A stretch of DNA of 22,592 bases from Gammaproteobacteria bacterium (GTDB lineage Bacteria; Pseudomonadota; Gammaproteobacteria; UBA6429): contig QIKU01000186.1 in assembly GCA_003232015.1 (NCBI GenBank), forward strand, positions 1 to 22,592, read 5' to 3'. Shown here piece by piece: positions 17,126 through 22,592 of this stretch. The position numbers and the translations under genes are program-made. A model generated the notes under the pieces. The model had not been told where the DNA came from. It did no database searches and saw nothing but the letters and a program-made list of their open reading frames with translations. Position 1 is the stretch's first letter. The number at the start of each line of letters is the position of its first letter.

Positions 17126-19087
17126 ATGGCAACTGAACGTTTTACAGACCAAATGCAGGCCTATGGCCGTTGGAAAACAGAGCTCGTAGCTTCCATAGAG
17201 AGCTTCCAGAAGTGGTTAGAAACCAACAAAATGAGCAGCAGCGAAGTTGAACTGCGCATTTATGAGCTTATCCAGACTTTAAAAAGTGACCATCTGACCA
17301 TTGCCTTTGTTGCAGAATTTGCACGCGGAAAAACTGAGCTAATCAATGCCATCTTCTTCTCTGAATATGACCGACGCTTACTGCCTTCCGAAGCCGGCCG
17401 CACCACCATGTGCCCAACTGAATTATTTTATGACAATACGACACAGAAAAATTACATTCGCTTATTGCCAATAGAAACCCGACTAGACGAAGCCAGCATC
17501 AACGACTTAAAGAAAGATCCCGTTAACTGGACGCATATGGATTTAGACACTAATTCATCCGAAGCCATGTCAGAAACCTTTCAGGAAATTGTTCGAACAA
17601 AAAAAGTCAGCCCCGAAGAAGCCATTAAACTCGCGCTGCACTCCCCTGAAGACAGCGCACATGTGGGGCCCGATGGTAAAGTTGAAATTCCCATGTGGCG
17701 ACACGCAATCATCAGTTTCCCGCACCCGCTTTTAAAAGAAGGCTTAACCATTATAGATACACCAGGTTTAAATGCCATGGGTACCGAACCTGAGCTCACC
17801 CTGAATATGCTGCCCAGTGCGCAGGCCGTTGTTTTTGTACTGGCTGCCGATACCGGTGTTACTAGATCCGATATGGAAATGTGGAAGCACTATGTTGAAC
17901 CTCTCGGTGGTGAAGCAAAAAGCGGGCGTATTGTGGTACTCAATAAAATTGACACCTTATGGGATGAACTCAAAGACGAGGCTGGGATAAACAAAAGCAT
18001 TACCACCCAGTGCACCACCACCGCAAGAATGTTAAACATTGAAAGCACCAGTGTTTACCCGGTTTCCGCACAAAAAGGTTTACTTGCCAAAATTCGCCAT
18101 GATGTTGATTTAATTAAACGCAGTAATATCCTTGCGCTAGAATCTATTTTATCGAAAGACATCCTACCGTCGAAACAAAATATTGTGCGCGAAAACATTG
18201 TCGGTGAAATTGGCAGCATGGCAAAAGAAGCGCAAAGTATGATTGCTTCCCGGCTAGCCGAAGCGAATAACCAGCTCAAGGAATTAAATAATCTAAGCGG
18301 TAAAAATGAAGACGTGATTATTCACTTAATGAAAAAAACCCGTCAGGAACAAACCGTGTACCATAAGTCAGTTGAAAGTTTCCAGGCCAATAAAAAAATG
18401 TTTAACGACCATCATTCTCAGTTGCTAAGCACTCTCAGCATTAATGCATTGGATAAGTTAATGGCTAAAACACGCAAAAATATGACTGGCGCCTGGTCGA
18501 CAATGAAGTTGAAAAAAAGCATGAAAGAGTTTTTTGACATTATTAACGGCACTATGGACACCGCCAATAAACACGTTGAAAATGTAAATCGACTGGTACA
18601 AACAATTTATCGGCAATTCAACAAGGAACATGGCTTAACCGAAACCAAACCTCGGTTATTCAGTATTGTAAAATACAAACGTGATCTGGAACGCTTATAT
18701 TTTGAGGCCGAGGCTTATCGCAATAGCCCGGTCATGACCATGACCGAACAAGCTTTTGTGGTAAAGAAATTCTTTATATCCATGGTCTCGCATGCACGGA
18801 ATACACTTTATCAGGCGCACCAGGAAGCCAATTCATGGAGCAAGGCTGCAATGTTGCCATTGGTTACTCGTATTAAAGAGCATAAAGATCAAATGGAAAA
18901 ACGCCTTGAAAGTTTACGTAAAATTAATGAATCACGTGATACCTTACAATCGCGTATGACTGAATTAGGTAAAACAGCAGAAGTACTGCAAAGCCAGTTA
19001 CAGGATCTGAATAAACTAATGGAAACACTCAATAAACCGTTAGAATGGTTTATTGAAAACCACAAATCAGATGCACAAGTGGCTTAA
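17126..19087 (+). CDS. Dynamin-like large GTPase
   Basis: A 653-residue protein of the bacterial dynamin-related family. The G1 loop is AEFARGKTELINAI (residues 63-76; Lys69, Thr70), with Ala63 where most members have Gly. G2 is RTTMCPTE (92-99), G3 is IIDTPGLNAMG (209-219) and G4 VLNKIDTLWDEL (271-282). Between G2 and G3 lies an acidic, lysine-rich stretch (about 120-195). Residues about 340-653 are predicted helical with coiled-coil character (for example 380-410 and 590-645), as in the stalk and middle domains of dynamins. No membrane span is clear, so membrane contact would be through a paddle or amphipathic helix. Family roles include membrane remodelling, stress survival and phage defence; which applies is unknown. 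It sits alone between yggT and a convergent receiver gene. The ribosome-binding site is weak. Confidence 0.9.
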   Translation: MATERFTDQMQAYGRWKTELVASIESFQKWLETNKMSSSEVELRIYELIQTLKSDHLTIAFVAEFARGKTELINAIFFSEYDRRLLPSEAGRTTMCPTELFYDNTTQKNYIRLLPIETRLDEASINDLKKDPVNWTHMDLDTNSSEAMSETFQEIVRTKKVSPEEAIKLALHSPEDSAHVGPDGKVEIPMWRHAIISFPHPLLKEGLTIIDTPGLNAMGTEPELTLNMLPSAQAVVFVLAADTGVTRSDMEMWKHYVEPLGGEAKSGRIVVLNKIDTLWDELKDEAGINKSITTQCTTTARMLNIESTSVYPVSAQKGLLAKIRHDVDLIKRSNILALESILSKDILPSKQNIVRENIVGEIGSMAKEAQSMIASRLAEANNQLKELNNLSGKNEDVIIHLMKKTRQEQTVYHKSVESFQANKKMFNDHHSQLLSTLSINALDKLMAKTRKNMTGAWSTMKLKKSMKEFFDIINGTMDTANKHVENVNRLVQTIYRQFNKEHGLTETKPRLFSIVKYKRDLERLYFEAEAYRNSPVMTMTEQAFVVKKFFISMVSHARNTLYQAHQEANSWSKAAMLPLVTRIKEHKDQMEKRLESLRKINESRDTLQSRMTELGKTAEVLQSQLQDLNKLMETLNKPLEWFIENHKSDAQVA

Positions 19088-19100
19088 AACCAATTATATA

Positions 19101-19129
19101 TCGTCAACAGGGTATAAGCCTGTTGACGA
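19101..19129. terminator. Strong hairpin after the dynamin-like gene
   Basis: TCGTCAACAGG (19101-19111) pairs perfectly with CCTGTTGACGA (19119-19129) around the seven-base loop GTATAAG, 14 bases after the dynamin stop. There is no T-run directly after the stem, so intrinsic termination is uncertain; it may instead stabilise the mRNA end. Confidence 0.5.
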
Positions 19130-19200
19130 CCAAAGGGAAGAGCCCCGCTTCTCCCCTTTGGAAGCCCCAACGGTTTTGTGCCCACCGCAAGCGGACGGGG
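19130..19200. repeat. GC-rich hairpin cluster between convergent genes
   Basis: Immediately after the first hairpin, CCAAAGGG (19130-19137) pairs with CCCTTTGG (19154-19161), with further partial pairing inside. Then comes a C-run (19165-19168), a small CCGCAAGCGG palindrome (19185-19194) and a G-run (19197-19200). The block is markedly richer in G and C than the flanking genes and contains no plausible gene. It resembles a REP-type or recombination-site remnant, but this is by shape only. Confidence 0.45.
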
Positions 19201-19220
19201 AATCTGGATTTAAATAAAAG

Positions 19221-19583
19221 CTAACCCAGCACCTTGGCAAGCGCCTTAAGCAAACGTGCCTCAGAAATGGGTTTTTCAAGCCAGCCTGTTGCACCATTCA
19301 CCTTAGCCTTCTTCTTACGATAATCTGCACTTTCCGTTGTCACCATTAAAATGGGAATATGCTCATAGCCCGGTAATTCTCTTAATTTAGCAACCAGAGC
19401 GATACCGCTCATCTTCGGCATATTAATATCAGAAAAAACAACATCGAAACAGCGCTGCCCGGCAATTTCCAGTGCCTGCAAGCCATCTTCGGCTGTCTCT
19501 ACCTCGTGACCATTCTTTTCCAGCACCACTCGCATCATGTCGCGCATCACTTTCGAATCATCGACTGCCAATACTGTCGCCAT
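19221..19583 (-). CDS. Single-domain (CheY/PilH-like) response regulator
   Basis: A 120-residue stand-alone receiver domain with no output domain. ATG 19583 is chosen because AAGGA lies seven bases upstream and the receiver fold starts there (MATVLAVDDSKVMRDMM); a start at 19649 would add a 22-residue unrelated tail. The acidic pocket is Asp8/Asp9, the phosphorylated residue Asp52 (FSDINMPKMSG), the switch Thr83 (MVTTES) and the conserved Lys104 (WLEKPI). Such proteins relay phosphate or bind a partner such as the flagellar or pilus motor. The partner kinase is unknown; a histidine kinase lies on the same strand beyond metX-metW. It is convergent with the dynamin gene and divergent from metX. 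Confidence 0.92.
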   Translation of the reverse strand: MATVLAVDDSKVMRDMMRVVLEKNGHEVETAEDGLQALEIAGQRCFDVVFSDINMPKMSGIALVAKLRELPGYEHIPILMVTTESADYRKKKAKVNGATGWLEKPISEARLLKALAKVLG

Positions 19584-19756
19584 GTAACCGTCCTTTCGAT
19601 TGAATATAAGCTTATAGCGGCTTACCAATAAAAACCTTAAGAAAAACACCGTTAAAACAAACTATTTTTCACCCCTTTCAACTGGAAACTTGCATCGGGA
19701 TCCCAAGCTCATTAGACTGACGACTCAATTAAACAATAACGATACAAACTTATTTC
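19584..19756. promoter_or_regulatory. Divergent region between the receiver gene and metX
   Basis: The 173 bases hold the start signals of both divergent genes. On the plus strand AGACTGACGACT (about 19713-19724) loosely resembles a MetJ-type box but is only a partial match. I see no SAM-riboswitch-like fold and no convincing -35/-10 pair. Confidence 0.25.
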
Positions 19757-20926
19757 ATGCCCAATTCAGTACCCGCCTCAAAGCAAACAACAATAGCGAA
19801 TGATTCTGTTGGCATCGTTAGCCCACAAACGCATCATTTCGCACAGGCAATAAAATTAGAGTGTGGAATAAGCCTGCCTGAATTTGATCTTATTTATGAA
19901 ACCTATGGCGAGTTAAACACAAAAAAATCCAATGCCATTCTTGTTTGCCATGCGCTCAGTGGTGACCAGCATGTCGCCGGCTATAATTCGGCAGATGACA
20001 AAAAACCCGGCTGGTGGGATGCCTATATCGGCCCTGGCAAACCCTTTGACACCAATAAATTTTTTATCATCTGCCCAAATAATTTAGGTGGTTGCAAGGG
20101 TTCAACCGGCCCAATGAGCCCCAATCCAAAAACAAACAAACCATATGGTCGCGACTTTCCTATTGTAACGGTGAAAGACTGGGTTTACAGCCAAACTTTA
20201 CTGGCAGACGAACTCGGCATTAAAAAGTTTGCTGCTGTTATTGGTGGTAGTTTAGGTGGAATGCAGGCATTGCAATGGGCGATTGATTACCCTGAACGCA
20301 TTGCACATGCGATAGTAATCGCTGCCGCACCAAAGTTATCGGCACAAAACATCGGCTTTAATGAAGTCGCTCGTCAGGCTATTAGCTCAGATCCCGACTT
20401 TCATGACGGCCACTACTACGAACACAATGTTATTCCCCGCCGCGGGATTAAACTGGCACGCATGCTTGGGCATATTACTTACTTATCCGACGAGTCGATG
20501 CGTGCAAAATTTGGCCGCGAACTCCGTGAAGGTAAAATCAATTTTAACTTTGATACCGAGTTTCAGGTCGAAAGTTATTTACGTTACCAGGCTGAGTCGT
20601 TTGTTGATAAGTTTGATGCCAATACTTACTTACTAATGACCAAGGCACTGGACTATTTTGACCCGGCAAAAGATCACAACGATGACTTAGCCGCTGCACT
20701 CAGTAAGACAAGCGCACGTTTTCTGGTTATCGCCTTTACATCCGACTGGCGCTTTGCTCCAGAACGCTCGCGCGAAATAGTAAAAGCCTTACTGGATACC
20801 AATAAATCTGTTACCTATTCTGAAATTACAGCCAACCAGGGACACGATGCTTTCCTTATCCCTAACAAAGATTATCAGGATGTTTTATACAGTTATATGC
20901 AACACGTAGAGGATTCAGCCAAATGA
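19757..20926 (+). CDS. metX: Homoserine O-acyltransferase (MetX type)
   Basis: A 389-residue alpha/beta-hydrolase-fold enzyme that acylates the homoserine hydroxyl in the first dedicated step of methionine synthesis. The triad is visible: Ser165 in the nucleophile elbow [13 protein letters not shown], Asp330 in [10 protein letters not shown] and His363 in NQGHDAFL. The oxyanion region includes [12 protein letters not shown] near 64-75 and [12 protein letters not shown] near 108-119. Donor choice (acetyl- versus succinyl-CoA) cannot be told from family membership; gammaproteobacterial MetX paired with MetW is often the succinyl type (MetXS) and has been reported to depend on MetW in Pseudomonas. 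The stop overlaps metW by an ATGA. No clear Shine-Dalgarno precedes the ATG. Confidence 0.96.
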   Translation: MPNSVPASKQTTIANDSVGIVSPQTHHFAQAIKLECGISLPEFDLIYETYGELNTKKSNAILVCHALSGDQHVAGYNSADDKKPGWWDAYIGPGKPFDTNKFFIICPNNLGGCKGSTGPMSPNPKTNKPYGRDFPIVTVKDWVYSQTLLADELGIKKFAAVIGGSLGGMQALQWAIDYPERIAHAIVIAAAPKLSAQNIGFNEVARQAISSDPDFHDGHYYEHNVIPRRGIKLARMLGHITYLSDESMRAKFGRELREGKINFNFDTEFQVESYLRYQAESFVDKFDANTYLLMTKALDYFDPAKDHNDDLAAALSKTSARFLVIAFTSDWRFAPERSREIVKALLDTNKSVTYSEITANQGHDAFLIPNKDYQDVLYSYMQHVEDSAK

Positions 20927-21528
20927 AGTCTATACGTGCTGAGTTACGGACTATCGCAAGCTGGATTAAGCCCGGCAGCCGGGTACTTGATTTAGGTTGC
21001 GGTAATGGTGAACTGTTATCTTATCTACAGGAAAACTATCAGGTAACCGGTTATGGTATTGAAATAGAACAAAGCAATATTGTCGCTTCCATTCAGAATA
21101 ATATTAATGTTATCCAGGCCGATATCGAACAAGGTCTAACCGGGTTTGAAGACAATTCCTTTGACTACGTCATTATGACCCAAACAATCCAGGCACTGCG
21201 TAATACCGATGAAATTTTAGAAGAAATGCTGCGGGTGGGGCGTGAAGGTATTGTCACTTTTCCAAATTTTGGCCACTGGCGTAGCCGACTTAACATTATG
21301 CTGGGGCATATGCCGGTGACCAAAGCATTACCCAATACCTGGTATAACACCCCTAATATTCACCTCTGCACACTCAATGACTTTGAAGCACTGTGCGCAG
21401 AAAAAGATTTCAGAATATTACAGCGCAGTATTGTAGACCGGCAACACAGAAGCCGTACTTTTAATGCTTTCTTGCCTAATTTATTAGGTGAGATTGCGCT
21501 GTATCGAATCCAGAAATCACTACAATAA
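20923..21528 (+). CDS. metW: Methionine biosynthesis protein MetW (class I methyltransferase fold)
   Basis: A 201-residue protein with the SAM-binding motif [15 protein letters not shown] at residues 21-35, the acidic strand end YGIEIEQ near 44-50, and [13 protein letters not shown] mid-protein. It ends with a conserved [17 protein letters not shown] tail. MetW is found almost only next to metX and supports its function; a methyl acceptor is not established. The start overlaps the metX stop by four bases (ATGA), so the two are co-translated. Its 3' end overlaps the convergent histidine kinase gene by nine bases. Length fits the family. Confidence 0.96.
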   Translation: MKSIRAELRTIASWIKPGSRVLDLGCGNGELLSYLQENYQVTGYGIEIEQSNIVASIQNNINVIQADIEQGLTGFEDNSFDYVIMTQTIQALRNTDEILEEMLRVGREGIVTFPNFGHWRSRLNIMLGHMPVTKALPNTWYNTPNIHLCTLNDFEALCAEKDFRILQRSIVDRQHRSRTFNAFLPNLLGEIALYRIQKSLQ

Positions 21529-22592
21529 AGACGGGCCTTTAAAATCAGTACTTAACGGTGGCACTGTAAAATAAAAAATTGCCCCTTTATTCACTTCAGC
21601 TTGAGCCCAAATTTTGCCATTGTGCCTCACTATAATTCTTTTTGCCGAGGCTAAACCAACACCATCCCCTTCAAAATCCCGTTGATGGTGTAAACGCTGA
21701 AAAGAACCAAACAAGCGTTCAGAATAAGCCATTTCAAAGCCCACTCCGTTGTCTTTTACAAAAAAGACCTTGTCACCTGCCTTTATTTCCATACCAATTT
21801 CAATGTGGGCTTTATCCTCATTCCGTGTGTATTTCCATGCATTCCTGATTAAATTATCAAGCACAACATACATTAAACTTTTATCTGCTGTGATCTCCAA
21901 AGTATCATCAATGACGATATCAACGTCCCGTTGTGGAAATTTTCCCTGCAGGTTAGACACTATCATTCTGGCCATATCTGAAAGTGAGAAATGCTCAAGA
22001 AGCAAACCTTTTCGCGTAATCCTTGAAAGTGACAGCAACGCATCAATCAGCGTTTCCATACGCTGGCTTGCCTTACAAATACGCTCCAGATAATCTTTAG
22101 CTGTAGCATCAAAATATTGACTATAATCATCTTCAAGCGCTCTTGAAAAACCATCGAGCGCGCGCAAGGGGGCGCGCAGATCATGCGAGACAGAATAACT
22201 GAATGCTTCCAATTCCTCAGTTAATGCAAGCTGCTGCTTATATGCCAATGATAATTCTTTTGTTTTTTTATTAACTTCATCTTCAATTATTCTTTTTTGC
22301 TCGGCTAGCAATGCATTATGTTCAATATGCGAACGGATAACATGCCATATAAACAAGGTTAACAATAAACCGCTAATCAATACCATAACGGGTACGGTTA
22401 AATCAAAAGAAAAAATATTTTTATTCCTCGAAATTTGAAGTTCCAGTTTTTTATTATTATCCAAAGATATTTGCCTCGACACAACAGCATTATTAGCCCA
22501 TATTGTAGTTTCACCCTGATAGCCAGCTTGCAACACCACATCACCAAGACTCATTCGTAGCGTATCCACAAACTCAGAGTCGGCTATTATTT
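21520..22592 (-). CDS. CHASE-type membrane sensor histidine kinase, N-terminus cut
   Basis: This minus-strand frame stays open to the right edge, so the 5' part is missing; GTG at 22569 is only an internal codon. The visible start (ADSEFVDTLRMSLGDVVLQAGY) resembles the end of a CHASE periplasmic domain. A membrane span follows (VPVMVLISGLLLTLFIWHVI), then a coiled coil. HisKA comes next with the phospho-His in FSYSVSHDLRAPLRALDGF, and then HATPase_c with N box LDNLIRNAWKYT, G1 VKDNGVGFEM, F box LFGSFQRLH and G2 GDGVGLASAK. The H-box style is that of phytochrome-like kinases. No receiver domain is attached. The nearest receiver, at 19221-19583, is on the same strand but separated by metX-metW. 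The ligand is unknown. Confidence 0.92.
   Translation of the reverse strand, partial: IIADSEFVDTLRMSLGDVVLQAGYQGETTIWANNAVVSRQISLDNNKKLELQISRNKNIFSFDLTVPVMVLISGLLLTLFIWHVIRSHIEHNALLAEQKRIIEDEVNKKTKELSLAYKQQLALTEELEAFSYSVSHDLRAPLRALDGFSRALEDDYSQYFDATAKDYLERICKASQRMETLIDALLSLSRITRKGLLLEHFSLSDMARMIVSNLQGKFPQRDVDIVIDDTLEITADKSLMYVVLDNLIRNAWKYTRNEDKAHIEIGMEIKAGDKVFFVKDNGVGFEMAYSERLFGSFQRLHHQRDFEGDGVGLASAKRIIVRHNGKIWAQAEVNKGAIFYFTVPPLSTDFKGPSLL

Noticed and set aside
18729..18746. CGGTCATG-AC-CATGACCG palindrome in the dynamin gene
   Set aside because: It is short and follows from the repetitive Met-Thr-Met-Thr codons; no reason to think it functional.
19584..19756. SAM riboswitch or MetJ operator upstream of metX
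   Set aside because: Only a partial MetJ-like match is seen and no SAM-riboswitch-like fold; too weak to call as a site.
1..22592. CRISPR array, tRNA, rRNA, transposase or prophage
   Set aside because: No regularly spaced direct repeats, no cloverleaf or rRNA-like stretch and no transposase or phage protein was found on either strand.

Overview
The window is a compact stretch of a moderately AT-rich gammaproteobacterial chromosome. The assignment rests on the block pilU-pilT / yggS-proC-yggT ... metX-metW, whose order matches the arrangement known from Pseudomonas and relatives, and on the protein families. The species cannot be named from the sequence. Glycogen genes together with a short-type 6-phosphogluconate dehydrogenase would suit a sulfur-oxidising or methylotrophic gammaproteobacterium, but that is inference.

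Region 1 (1-7632) is a glycogen locus with two divergent units. The minus-strand unit is glgC, a GH57 glucan-active enzyme and malQ (cut by the left edge), overlapping or nearly touching. The plus-strand unit is glgB-glgA, joined by an ATGA overlap. Together they make ADP-glucose, elongate and branch the polymer, and remodel alpha-glucans. A small SAP-like, four-cysteine protein gene (7637-7840) abuts glgA tail to tail.

Region 2 (7945-11047) is a minus-strand oxidative pentose phosphate operon, gnd-zwf-pgl, drawing on the glucose-6-phosphate pool that also feeds glycogen. gnd contains a perfect 19-bp inverted repeat. A 432-bp gap follows, then a gene for a small secreted Cache/PDC-like protein (11480-12031) ending at a strong terminator.

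Region 3 (12154-16835) holds the type IV pilus retraction ATPases pilT and pilU (minus), separated by a long imperfect inverted repeat that looks like a small mobile or repetitive element. Divergent from them are yggS, proC and yggT (PLP homeostasis, proline synthesis, membrane protein).

Region 4 (17126-22592) carries a dynamin-like GTPase and a single-domain response regulator, set between yggT and metX where related genomes usually run on almost directly. The gap between them contains back-to-back hairpins. Then come metX-metW (methionine synthesis, ATGA overlap) and a CHASE-type sensor histidine kinase cut by the right edge.

No rRNA, tRNA, CRISPR array, transposase or phage gene was seen. 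Most genes are ordinary housekeeping functions. The parts worth a second look are the inserted dynamin/receiver pair, the repeat elements, the perfect palindrome in gnd, the SAP-Cys gene with its palindromic upstream region, and the stand-alone secreted sensor-like protein.
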